A stretch of 9,299 bases of DNA from a bacterium (GCA_024277605.1 JAJRUU010000167.1:1-9299), one strand, 5' to 3'. Shown: positions 1 to 6,919, counted from the first letter of the stretch. Translations and numbers: made by a program. The notes: generated from the letters alone by a model not told the origin.

Positions 1-26
1 ATCCCGTAAATCTCCTCAAAACGCAT
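1..26 (-). CDS. Transposase, N-terminus only (ISNCY-like), cut by window edge
   Basis: Only the first eight codons are inside the window; read on the minus strand from the ATG at 26-24 they give MRFEEIYG. A strong Shine-Dalgarno AGGAGG (minus strand, 40-35) lies 8 bases upstream, so this is a real start. From memory, an MRFEEIYG-type start is typical of ISNCY-type transposases with an N-terminal helix-turn-helix; that match is recall and cannot be confirmed from eight residues. The neighbouring short repeats at 91-132 fit an insertion-sequence end lying just upstream of its transposase gene. The rest of the element lies to the left of the window, so its intactness is unknown. Confidence 0.55.
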
Positions 27-90
27 CTTCCTGACCTCCTGTAGCAACTCTGTTCGTCTCATGGCTCCTCCTCTTAAGGAGAACCATAAA

Positions 91-132
91 CCGGACAATT
101 CACGTGTTACAACTCCGGACAGTTTACTTGTT
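91..132. repeat. Subterminal direct repeats at the insertion-sequence end
   Basis: Two 18-bp direct copies (91-108 and 115-132) share the pattern CCGGACA-TT-AC-TGTT and match at 15 of 18 positions, with 24-bp periodicity. Repeated sites spaced like this at the edge of a transposon are usually transposase binding sites. They lie 65 bases upstream of the transposase start, so the outer boundary of the element is probably at about 132-150. I cannot see the matching other end. Confidence 0.5.
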
Positions 133-156
133 CCTAACATTTAATTGTTTTAGGAA

Positions 157-186
157 TTGACAAAGTAAAAATATTTATGGTATTAT
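157..186 (+). promoter_or_regulatory. Putative sigma-70 promoter just outside the insertion-sequence end
   Basis: TTGACA (157-162) and TATTAT (181-186) are separated by 18 bases. The -35 box is perfect and the -10 box has one mismatch to TATAAT. It points towards the damaged response regulator at 453, but the mini-transposon at 229-361 lies inside the predicted leader. Inferred from sequence only. Confidence 0.4.
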
Positions 187-228
187 TAAATGATTAATAC
201 TATATTGTTTTTTAAACGGTTTAACCAT

Positions 229-361
229 GATGGAGTCGTAAAAAGTCTGAAAACTGTTATTTTGTCATTCTGAGCGAAGCGAAGAATCTATTTTTTTCAA
301 TATAATGCGAGACCCTTCACTTCGTTCAGGGTGACATGTGGGGACTTTTTACGAAACCATC
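229..361. mobile_element. MITE-like element, copy 1 (133 bp, non-coding)
   Basis: The ends are 19-bp inverted repeats starting GATGG and ending in AAAAAGTC (229-247 and 343-361; 17 of 19 match). The element is flanked by the 6-bp direct repeat AACCAT (223-228 and 362-367), which looks like a target-site duplication. Inside, 263-289 and 310-336 form a long imperfect inverted repeat (21 of 27 positions), so the whole element can fold into a nested hairpin. It has no open reading frame and must be moved in trans. Copy 2 at 4410-4490 has the same ends but a different interior and lies in the opposite orientation. Confidence 0.8.
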
Positions 362-452
362 AACCATACATTAACTAGTAAATAGATACCGGTGCAATGT
401 TGGATGTGTACCTGTTGCTGGAGCTTCCTTATAAAAATTGGGGGGATATAAT

Positions 453-839
453 ATGGACAGGCAATGTATCCTGGTGGTGGATGATGAGGAAAGTACCCGC
501 ACCGGTTTATCAAAAATTCTGGATAAATCGGGCTATAAAGTGCTTACAGCTTAGAATGGAGTAGAAGCCCTCAAGCGGATGAAAGAGGAGCCTTGTGACT
601 TAGTAATTACCGATATGAAGATGCCCGAGATGGACGGTATTGGGCTGCTTAAGGAAATCAAGCATTCATATCCCAATATAGGGGTTATCATAGTAACCGC
701 CTATGGAGAAGTGGATTCATATCTTGAGGCTATGAATCTTGGCGCTTTTGAATACTTAAACAAACCGTTTAAAATGGATGAACTCAAGCGAATAATTACC
801 AAGATGCTGGCCGACCTAGCTGACAATTCCCATAAATGA
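453..839 (+). pseudogene. CheY-like response regulator interrupted by an in-frame TAG
   Basis: From the ATG at 453 (preceded by a GGGGGGAT-type ribosome site) the frame reads a complete receiver domain of 128 positions, except that codon 34 (552-554) is TAG. The receiver hallmarks are present on both sides of the stop: acidic residues in LVVDDEE before it; the phosphoacceptor aspartate in ITDMKMPEMDG, the threonine in VTAYG and the lysine in NKPFK after it. The expected residue in the motif around the stop (TA-x-NGVEAL) is commonly glutamate, so GAG-to-TAG by one G-to-T change is the simplest origin. Reinitiation at the ATG at 579 would give an 86-residue fragment without the acidic pocket, which should not phosphorylate. 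TAG also ends the intact regulator at 3970, so recoding of TAG is unlikely. This is a pseudogene or a sequencing error. Confidence 0.8.
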
Positions 840-894
840 GCACACCTATCATTAGATATATGAATGCTTTTAATATTCAAACAACTCATAACGA

Positions 895-1335
895 ATGAGT
901 AATATAAGTATTGGGATCATCGATGGCCAGGGTGGTGGAATTGGCAGTAATATTATAAAACGCATAAGAGAAGAGATTTCCACAGAGCTGGAAGTTATGG
1001 CGCTCGGAACCAATGCCATGGCCACTGCTAACATGATGAAGGCTAAGGCCAACCGAGGCGCCTCAGGAGAAAATGCGATAATATATAGCATTCAGTTCGT
1101 TGATCTGATCGTCGGTGCGTGGTCGATAATACTGGCTAATTCCATGATGGGAGAGATCACCCCGGCTATTGCCGTTGCGATTGCCTCAAGCAGAGTTCCC
1201 AAGATATTACTCCCCTTAAAAATAGCTCATGTTGAATTGGCGGGTTATAGCTCGCAGCCCTTCCCCCACCTGATTGATGATTTGATTACCCGGATTAAAT
1301 CCAGTCTGAATACGCTTAACAAGAATGGTGATTAA
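895..1335 (+). CDS. DUF3842 family protein
   Basis: An intact 146-residue protein. Its N-terminus has a beta strand followed by the glycine-rich loop IDGQGGGIG (residues 9-17), like a Rossmann-type nucleotide-binding loop. Then come segments that I associate with DUF3842: a TNAMAT-ANMMKA stretch, a GASGENA stretch, and ILANSMMGEITP followed by a KILLPL strand. The family is about this length and its function is unknown; a dinucleotide-binding role is only suggested by the loop. There is no signal peptide or membrane helix. A stop codon two codons upstream (889-891) makes the ATG at 895 the first possible ATG. I see no good Shine-Dalgarno, so translation may be weak. Its end overlaps the next gene by 11 bases, which suggests translational coupling. 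It is the only undamaged gene of the four in this row. Confidence 0.85.
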   Translation: MSNISIGIIDGQGGGIGSNIIKRIREEISTELEVMALGTNAMATANMMKAKANRGASGENAIIYSIQFVDLIVGAWSIILANSMMGEITPAIAVAIASSRVPKILLPLKIAHVELAGYSSQPFPHLIDDLITRIKSSLNTLNKNGD

Positions 1336-1696
1336 GTTGCGAGTGATTTTAATGATAGTTTGTGCTTGTGGATTAAGCCTCTGCGTAGCCTGCTCTCTCC
1401 TGTTTGAGGAACCGGTTCACCGGGGGCCAACTATAGTAATAAGAGAATATCAGGAACCGAAAATAATATCTTATCCGGGTATGGAAGAACAGACTGAAGC
1501 AATAGTCGAGCATGAAATCACATCTCCGCTCGAGCCGGAGCAAGCGCCGGGGGACAAGTCCCCAAGTGTGGAGCTGGTTTCCGCTTCAGAAGATGCCGCT
1601 TCGCAAAATTTACGTCGGCAGAGAATCCCGTTGCGCCGAAACAGGCAAATGCTGTTACAACAACAAAACCTATCCACCAACCATTTACAGAATTGA
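1325..1696 (+). pseudogene. Small lipoprotein-like protein, probably frameshifted near its C-terminus
   Basis: As written, 123 residues. The start overlaps the DUF3842 stop (1325-1335). Residues 1-23 form a basic-then-hydrophobic signal-like segment ending LSLCVAC. Cys23 could be lipidated, though cysteine at -3 is not canonical. The rest is a Pro/Glu/Ser/Thr-rich, probably disordered extracytoplasmic tail. The last 30 residues change abruptly to Arg/Gln-rich sequence that looks out of frame. In the frame one base back, the DNA from about 1606 reads FTSAENPVAPKQANA, continuing in the same Pro/Thr/Ala style to a TAA at 1699-1701, two bases before the aminotransferase start. A one-base loss in the AAAATTT run at 1604-1610 would explain this. 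I do not recognise the family. The frameshift is an inference from composition and may be a sequencing error. Confidence 0.5.
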
Positions 1697-1703
1697 AATA
1701 ATT

Positions 1704-2897
1704 ATGGGCTTTGACTGGAAATTTTCACAAGCTGCCCTGCGCATGAGCAGTTCTATAATAAGAGAAATACTTAAACTACAGGATAAAGGGAATATCATAT
1801 CTTTAGCTGGCGGAGTACCCGACCCCAGATTAATACCCTTAAAAGAAATTACTGCGGCTACTAAGCGAGTTCTCAAGGATGATGGCGTCCAGTCATTGCA
1901 ATACAGTATAACCGAAGGCTATATCCCTTTGCGGGAATTTTTAGCTGAGAGGTTGAGTAATCAAGGAATTGCTACTGATGCCTCAAATATTATAATCACC
2001 AACGGTTCTCAACAGGGATTGGATCTAGTGGGCAAGTTATTTATAAATCCGGGGGATGTAGTGCTTACCGAACATCCCACCTATTTGGGCCTCATCCAGT
2101 CGTTCACTACATATGGCGCCAATTTTTGTTCGCTTCCGATTGACGAGCAGGGATTACAAATCGGTCTATTGGAATAAGCATTACGCAAAAACAGGCCCGC
2201 TTTAATTTACACGTTGCCCAACTTTCAGAATCCAGCCGGGGTAACCCTCCCCTTAGACAGACGCCAAAAATTAGCTGAGCTTGCTGTTTTGTACCGAGTC
2301 CCGGTGCTGGAGGATGACCCTTATGGTGAATTGCGTTATAGCGGAGAGCCTTTGCCTACCATAAAATCGCTATCCTGTGCTGAAAACACTATCTTATTAG
2401 GCACTGTTTCTAAAACTATAACACCGGGACATCGGTTGGGGTGGGTTGTCGCCCATGAAAAGGTAATAAAGAAACTGGTTCTGGCGAAACAGTCAGTCGA
2501 TTTACACAGCAATACTTTTTCTCAGCGTGTAATTTATGAATACTGCCGCGAGGGGCATTTAGATCAGCATATAAAGCTCCTCTGCAAAGAATACGGCAAA
2601 AAGCGGGATGCCATGCTTTCGGCAATGAAAAGATATTTTCCGCCGGGGATAAAATGGACAAAACCCGAGGGTGGGCTTTTCTCGTGGGTTACTCTGCCGG
2701 AAGGAAGCTCTTCCACAGAGCTATTAAAGGAGAGTATTAAGCGCGGGGTGGCATTTGTTCCCGGATCTGCATTTTTTACTGATGGAAGCGGGGAGAATAC
2801 ACTGCGCCTGAGTTTTTCTAATGCCCCGCTGGAAGAGCTGGAGTCTGGAATAAAGCGGCTGGCTGATGCATTGAAATATCAACTTGCCGCCACATGA
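1704..2897 (+). pseudogene. PLP-dependent aminotransferase, class I/II (LysN/AadAT-like), interrupted by an in-frame TAA
   Basis: The frame from ATG 1704 to TGA 2897 encodes 397 positions, the usual length for fold-type I aminotransferases of the 2-aminoadipate/LysN-like group. Codon 158 (2175-2177) is TAA. Visible motifs are SLAGGVPDP (33-41), the GSQQGLDL cofactor loop (101-108), HPTY with the stacking tyrosine (124-127), NFQNPAG (173-179), EDDPYG with the PLP-binding aspartate and tyrosine (203-208), the Schiff-base lysine in TVSKT (Lys237) and the substrate arginine in LRLSFSN near the end. Because the stop separates the cofactor loop from the catalytic lysine, neither half could be active alone. 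The stop follows a glutamate codon where an LEEAL-type sequence is common, so GAA-to-TAA by one G-to-T change is likely. An open frame extends upstream of 1704 but overlaps the preceding gene and looks like shadow. The gene ends 9 bases from the convergent GGDEF gene. The exact substrate cannot be told. Confidence 0.8.
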
Positions 2898-2906
2898 CCG
2901 ACTAAT

Positions 2907-3956
2907 TCACTCACTCACTAATACTCCGTTTTTCCCGTTACGCTTTACTTTATACAGAGCGCTATCAGCCGCCTTTATCAAATCTTTTTTGGTCTTAATT
3001 TGTGGATTGGGCATAGTAGCTATTCCCAGACTTATAGTAATTTTAATCGGCTGATTATTTATATTGTTAATAGATGATTCTACGCCATGCCTTAGCCTCT
3101 CTGCTAATTGCTTTGCCCCTTTAACCCCGATTTGGGGTAATATGAGTGCAAATTCTTCTCCACCATACCTGGCGGCGATATCAATCCCCCTTATTGATTC
3201 CATCAATAAATTGGAGACTCTTTTAAGCGCTTCATCGCCCACCAGGTGACCATAGTTGTCATTAATCTGTTTAAAATTATCTATATCGATCATTACAAAA
3301 GACAGAACGTTGTTGTACCTCTTGCAACGGCTGAACTCTTCGGACAGCCGCTCTTGAAAGTAGGCATGGTTATATAAATTTGTAAGCCCGTCACGAGTGT
3401 AAAGTTCCCGTAATTTTCTGTTGGTGGTTTCCAGATCGCCCAATATCTCTGACTTGGCGCTCATGGAATTAATTAACTCACGATTGTATCCTTCCAATTC
3501 CTTGACTTTGTTGATTAAATCAGTTGAGCTGGCCTCTAGCTTTTGTATCAGCTGTCCACGGTTCTTCAACATTCGACTGCGCTCTAAGTTCTCCCTGACC
3601 ACCTGACAGATTTCCTTGCTGTTGAATGGTTTGGTAACATAATCATTGGCGCCCTTTCTTACTGCATCTACCGCCACTTCCTCCGAGCTAAAGGCAGTCA
3701 TTACCACCACCGGCATCTCCGGTATTTTAAGCTTTATTTCAGCCAGCACATCCAATCCACTCACTCCCGGCATATTCACATCGACCAACACCAAATCCGG
3801 ATTTGCTGTATCAAACACCTCCAAAGCCTGCTTACCATCTACGGCTGAAGCTATTGTATAACCCTCGCTCCGCAAGCGCATTTCCAATACCTTTAAGGTC
3901 TTGGGATCATTATCCACCACCAAAACCTTACCCATCGAGTCGTCCCTGTCAGACAT
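2907..3956 (-). CDS. REC-GGDEF response regulator, diguanylate cyclase (PleD-like output)
   Basis: A 349-residue cytoplasmic protein that should make cyclic-di-GMP from two GTP when phosphorylated. Residues 10-125 are a receiver: Asp15 and Asp17 lie in the acidic pocket, Asp59 is the phosphoacceptor (LVLVDVNMPG), with Thr87 and Lys109 (TKPF). Residues about 126-185 are a charged helical linker with coiled-coil character. Residues 186-345 are the GGDEF domain, with DGLTNLYN, DIDNFKQIND for metal and nucleotide binding, and the active site RYGGEEF (263-269). The inhibitory I-site RGID (256-259) lies five residues before GGEEF, so product feedback inhibition is expected. A GGGGG ribosome site precedes the ATG; Met8 is an alternative start. 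It begins 13 bases after the upstream single-receiver gene, so the two are almost certainly co-transcribed. The gene converges tail to tail with the broken aminotransferase, and I see no terminator in the 9-base gap. Confidence 0.95.
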   Translation of the reverse strand: MSDRDDSMGKVLVVDNDPKTLKVLEMRLRSEGYTIASAVDGKQALEVFDTANPDLVLVDVNMPGVSGLDVLAEIKLKIPEMPVVVMTAFSSEEVAVDAVRKGANDYVTKPFNSKEICQVVRENLERSRMLKNRGQLIQKLEASSTDLINKVKELEGYNRELINSMSAKSEILGDLETTNRKLRELYTRDGLTNLYNHAYFQERLSEEFSRCKRYNNVLSFVMIDIDNFKQINDNYGHLVGDEALKRVSNLLMESIRGIDIAARYGGEEFALILPQIGVKGAKQLAERLRHGVESSINNINNQPIKITISLGIATMPNPQIKTKKDLIKAADSALYKVKRNGKNGVLVSE

Positions 3957-3969
3957 ACCTTTATCCCCC

Positions 3970-4344
3970 CTAATCTGTCAGGAAATTCTTCACCTGCTCG
4001 ATTAATGTATTAATATGAATCGGTTTAGACATATAAACGTCATATCCTGCTTCCAGCACCATAGCTTCATCTCCCCGCATAGCGTATGCAGTAACCGCTA
4101 TAATAGGTATATGTTCAAACCCAGGAGTGGCCCGTAGTTTTCTGACCACATCTAAGCCATTCATCTCGGGTAATCTTACGTCCATAATTATCAGATCCGG
4201 TTTCTCGGCAAGCGCCAAAGCCAGCCCTTGTTCACCGTCATCCGCTTCCAATAAAAGGTACCCATGGGGGTTAAGCACCATTCGGATAAGCCGTCTGTCA
4301 CGGTCACTATACTCAACTATCAATATCTTCTTACATCCAGACAC
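3970..4344 (-). CDS. Single-domain response regulator (DivK/CheY-like) with an altered acidic pocket
   Basis: A 124-residue receiver with no output domain. The phosphoacceptor is Asp55 (IIMDVRLPEMNG), with Thr85 (VTAYAM) and Lys107 (SKPI), the pattern of stand-alone DivK-type regulators that pass phosphoryl groups or bind partner proteins. In the acidic pocket the usual E-D or D-D pair is Glu11-Tyr12 (LIVEYSDRD), so the residue matching CheY Asp13, a direct magnesium ligand, is tyrosine. Phosphorylation may therefore be weak or work differently. The start is GTG at 4344-4342, with GGAG about 11 bases upstream; no in-frame ATG gives a full domain. It ends in TAG and is followed after 13 bases by the REC-GGDEF gene. 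The kinase gene lies upstream, separated by 178 bases that contain a mini-transposon. Confidence 0.93.
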   Translation of the reverse strand: MSGCKKILIVEYSDRDRRLIRMVLNPHGYLLLEADDGEQGLALALAEKPDLIIMDVRLPEMNGLDVVRKLRATPGFEHIPIIAVTAYAMRGDEAMVLEAGYDVYMSKPIHINTLIEQVKNFLTD

Positions 4345-4409
4345 GTAAATATCATCTCCATCCTACTCTATAATGTTCCCCCTTACCTTTGTAACCACAG
4401 CACAAATAT

Positions 4410-4490
4410 GATGGTCTCGTAAAAAGTCGTCATTCCCGCTTTCGCGGGAATGACAATAATCTGTGTTTTCTGACTTTTTACGACTCCATC
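4410..4490. mobile_element. MITE-like element, copy 2 (81 bp, non-coding)
   Basis: The terminal inverted repeats 4410-4428 and 4472-4490 (17 of 19 match) are the same family as those of the 229-361 element. The right end of this copy is the exact complement of the left end of copy 1. It is flanked by the 6-bp direct repeat AAATAT (4404-4409 and 4491-4496), a clear target-site duplication. The interior carries a perfect 11-bp hairpin. It sits between the hybrid kinase and the two downstream regulators, inside what would otherwise be one operon. Confidence 0.85.
4421..4454 (-). terminator. Possible intrinsic terminator carried by the mini-transposon
   Basis: The arms 4429-4439 and 4444-4454 pair perfectly over 11 bp, GC-rich in the loop-proximal half, with a 4-base loop. 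On minus-strand RNA the hairpin is followed after three bases by UUUUU (4425-4421). This could end transcription coming from the kinase gene and reduce read-through to the two regulators. The reading is inferred from structure only. Confidence 0.4.
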
Positions 4491-4522
4491 AAATATTGTT
4501 CTCTGTTTTCTCCTCTGTCTAA

Positions 4523-6505
4523 TCAGCATTGGCGGCATAGGGCTAACACCTTTTTTAACATTTCTTGCTTATCAAACGGTTTCACAAGATATTCTGCCGC
4601 CCCCAATCTGTAACCCAGTTCTTTATCATCTATAATAGACATTATTACAATAGGGATGGACTGAGTTTCAGCGCTGGATTTCAGCTCCCGCAGTACTTGC
4701 CAGCCATCCTTTTGGGGAAGCTTTATATCCAGGGCGATAAGAGCCGGCTTAATCCGTTTAGCCAACTCCAAGGCATAATCTCCGCTATCTGCCACAAAAA
4801 CTTCATAATTCTCTTTTTCTAAATACGTCCTCAGTATATCAACCGAATGGCTGTCATCTTCCACAATTAATATCTTGTATTTTTCCGTCTTATCTTTTCT
4901 GGCGGGCAAAGGTTTCCGATATTCTTGCTGCACACCCTTTCTTGTTATTCGCTCTACTTGGGGCTGGGATATGGGCAGAGAAAACTGAAAACAACTGCCC
5001 TTGCCCAATTCACTCTCAACCCATAGTTTTCCATTATGCAATTCCACGAAACGCTTTGCCAGGGCCAAGCCCAAACCACTCCCCTCATATTTTCTGGTAT
5101 GCGAGCCATCCAGTTGCCGAAATTCATCAAAAATTACATCATGCTGTTCTTGCGCAATTCCCACGCCATCGTCTTTCACGGTTATCAGGTAATCAGACCC
5201 TTTTTTAACTATTCTAAGTTCAATTCTCCCATTTTCCGGGGTAAATTTCACCGCATTTCCCAGTAAATTTAGCATAACCTGCTTAATTTTCCGCCTATCG
5301 ACATGTACTGTATCAACGTCATCGGCTATGTTTACTTCAAAAGTTTGCGATTTCTGTTTGGCTAATGAGTTAATCGTACTTTTTACTTCGTTGGTTAGTT
5401 TTTCAAAATCGATTTTTTCCAAATAAATTTCTGTTTTTCCGGATTCAATCTTAGATATATCCAGTATGTCGTTAATCAATTGCAGCAGGTGTTGCCCACT
5501 GCCTAAAATATCACTTACACATTGCCTTTGATCCTGGTTAATTGCTCCCGGTATTTGGTCTAACAATAATTCAGAAAAACCGATAATTGAATTGAGCGGC
5601 GTGCGCAATTCGTGAGACATGTTGGCTAAAAATTCAGACTTCAAGCGATTGGCTTGAGATAATTTTTCTAATATACTGGTCTTTTGAATTGCTAAAGCAG
5701 CCTTATTGGCCAGCAGATTCAGGATAGATACCTCACGCTGAGTAAACTGCCGTGGCTTGAAATCATCCACGTACAAAATACCCACAATCTCCTGCTCAAA
5801 GATAAGAGGAGTGGCGATTAACGATTTTATACCCTCTTCGGCAATCAACGGGGTGTCCATCTCTGGTTCAGCATGACTTATATCGCAGATGACCTTAGAG
5901 CTACGATTCTCAACAATGTAATGCGTTATTCCATTTTTGCGGCAGGGCCAGCTTTCAACTTGAGAAAATTTTTTACTCAACCCCACCGTAACCACCAATC
6001 TTGCCAGATTCTTTTCCTTATCATATAAAGTCAGACTACCGGCGGGAGCATTGGTGATTTCCATCGCCGAATGAACAACGGTTTCAAACACCTGTTCCGT
6101 ACTTACGGCTGATGCCAGCATCAAGCCAATATTATATAAGGCCTTATGTTCTTTAAGGCTTTTAGTAATCTCTGCCTCTCGCTTTTCCCTTTCCGCTACC
6201 ATATCCCACAACAGCTTCGCACTCAAACCGCCAATCAGCTCCACCTTGCGGGGCTTTATCTCATTTATAATTTGTGTCACTTGAGGATTCCCGCTAACAT
6301 CAACAATCACATCCGCCGATGTAGTCTCAATCAATTGCCTGAAATCCTGACTTACAGGAACACCCAATTTATTAGCCAATCGTATACCTTCAGCATCAGG
6401 GCTCGTATCAGCTACCCCGACAACTTCAATATCCTTATCAGCATAAAATATGGGCAGCAAAGCCGTCCCACCCTTACCGGCGCCCACAATGATCATCCTG
6501 GTCAT
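4523..6505 (-). CDS. Soluble hybrid histidine kinase: Rossmann (NAD(P)-like) - GAF - HisKA - HATPase - REC
   Basis: 660 residues, no signal peptide or membrane segment, so a cytoplasmic sensor. Residues 1-100 look like a dinucleotide-binding Rossmann domain of the homoserine-dehydrogenase/Gfo-Idh type: strand plus VGAGKGGTA (7-15), then EVVGVADTSP (27-36), and ADVIVDVSGNP (64-74). Residues 101-130 are a helical linker, and about 131-275 a GAF domain. HisKA has the H box MSHELRTP with phospho-His298. The ATPase has an N box with NLLGNAVKF (413-421), G1 DDGVGI (445-450) and G2 GSGLGL (475-480). A C-terminal receiver (543-656) has Glu549/Asp550/Asp551, phosphoacceptor Asp593 and Lys642. The GGGAGG ribosome site 4 bases before ATG 6505 fixes the start. 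It probably senses a nucleotide cofactor or small ligand and feeds phosphate to the downstream single receiver and REC-GGDEF protein. That wiring is inferred from gene order. The Rossmann domain is a family-level match by eye. Confidence 0.93.
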   Translation of the reverse strand: MTRMIIVGAGKGGTALLPIFYADKDIEVVGVADTSPDAEGIRLANKLGVPVSQDFRQLIETTSADVIVDVSGNPQVTQIINEIKPRKVELIGGLSAKLLWDMVAEREKREAEITKSLKEHKALYNIGLMLASAVSTEQVFETVVHSAMEITNAPAGSLTLYDKEKNLARLVVTVGLSKKFSQVESWPCRKNGITHYIVENRSSKVICDISHAEPEMDTPLIAEEGIKSLIATPLIFEQEIVGILYVDDFKPRQFTQREVSILNLLANKAALAIQKTSILEKLSQANRLKSEFLANMSHELRTPLNSIIGFSELLLDQIPGAINQDQRQCVSDILGSGQHLLQLINDILDISKIESGKTEIYLEKIDFEKLTNEVKSTINSLAKQKSQTFEVNIADDVDTVHVDRRKIKQVMLNLLGNAVKFTPENGRIELRIVKKGSDYLITVKDDGVGIAQEQHDVIFDEFRQLDGSHTRKYEGSGLGLALAKRFVELHNGKLWVESELGKGSCFQFSLPISQPQVERITRKGVQQEYRKPLPARKDKTEKYKILIVEDDSHSVDILRTYLEKENYEVFVADSGDYALELAKRIKPALIALDIKLPQKDGWQVLRELKSSAETQSIPIVIMSIIDDKELGYRLGAAEYLVKPFDKQEMLKKVLALCRQC

Positions 6506-6572
6506 ACAACCTCCCTACGGCATCCATCCATGACGCCACACCAAAAATTACTTAATCACACTAACCTGTAAA

Positions 6573-6598
6573 ATATGCATCAACAACTGATTGCATAT
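6573..6598. other. Dyad symmetry in the kinase leader
   Basis: ATATGCA (6573-6579) and TGCATAT (6592-6598) are perfect inverted arms with a 12-base spacer that continues the symmetry imperfectly (TCA and TGA). It lies between the predicted kinase promoter and its start codon. It could be an operator or an RNA hairpin; no binding protein is suggested by the window. Confidence 0.35.
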
Positions 6599-6641
6599 AC
6601 TGTAATTATTCAAATTGATCCGTGCATTTAATCAAAAGAAT

Positions 6642-6664
6642 TCCTCGCAGCTCTGCTGCGGGGA
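6642..6664. other. GC-rich hairpin in an AT-rich leader
   Basis: The arms 6643-6650 (CCTCGCAG) and 6656-6663 (CTGCGGGG) pair over 8 bp with one wobble, a 5-base loop, and a further T-A pair. In the 615-base gene-free stretch 6506-7120 this is the only GC-rich element. It would lie in the 5' leader of the kinase transcript. No uridine run follows on either strand, so I do not call it a terminator. It may be a short dispersed repeat. Confidence 0.35.
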
Positions 6665-6742
6665 GAGTTCATTACAATTTTTCTACTCGCTTTTGTACAT
6701 AAAAATCAAGTTAATGCTACATTACATTACATTGTTGTATTA

Positions 6743-6770
6743 AGTATACAAACTATTCTAACCTTGTCAA
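6743..6770 (-). promoter_or_regulatory. Putative promoter of the kinase operon
   Basis: On the minus strand, TTGACA (6770-6765) and TATACT (6748-6743) are separated by 16 bases, a near-consensus sigma-70 promoter. Transcription would begin near 6736 and give a leader of about 230 bases before the kinase ATG at 6505. Three ACATT units (6719-6733) lie directly at the predicted start region. Confidence 0.55.
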
Positions 6771-6821
6771 GTAAATACACCCTATCAGTTATAGTTACCC
6801 GATAGTATAACAACCCCTGAA

Positions 6822-6836
6822 TATGTATATTACATA
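6822..6836. promoter_or_regulatory. Perfect palindrome, possible operator
   Basis: TATGTA-TAT-TACATA is a perfect 15-base inverted repeat, centred about 93 bases upstream of the predicted kinase transcription start. This is a position used by activators. In AT-rich DNA a palindrome of this length can arise by chance, so the role is uncertain. Confidence 0.3.
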
Positions 6837-6919
6837 ACAATCGCTTTTTGTTAGGTCTGAACCTTGATTACCTCATTTCCCTCGTTTTTTTAAACCCGGT
6901 CTATTTATAAGTTTATATA

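Noticed and set aside
552..554. TAG as a sense codon (pyrrolysine or other recoding) in the response regulator
   Set aside because: TAG ends the intact regulator at 3970 at its natural length, receivers do not carry pyrrolysine, and no recoding element or pyl gene is visible.
1512..1703. N-terminal extension of the aminotransferase back to 1512
   Set aside because: It overlaps the preceding gene, is Arg/Lys/Cys-rich without family similarity, and the family start motif begins at ATG 1704.
2214..2897. Separate gene starting at TTG 2214
   Set aside because: It is the second half of the aminotransferase in the same frame after the TAA; the TTG codes for a leucine just before the NFQNPAG motif and has no ribosome site.
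6146..6571. Plus-strand 141-codon frame over the kinase gene start
   Set aside because: It is antisense shadow of the Rossmann-coding region with low-complexity translation and no ribosome site or family motif.
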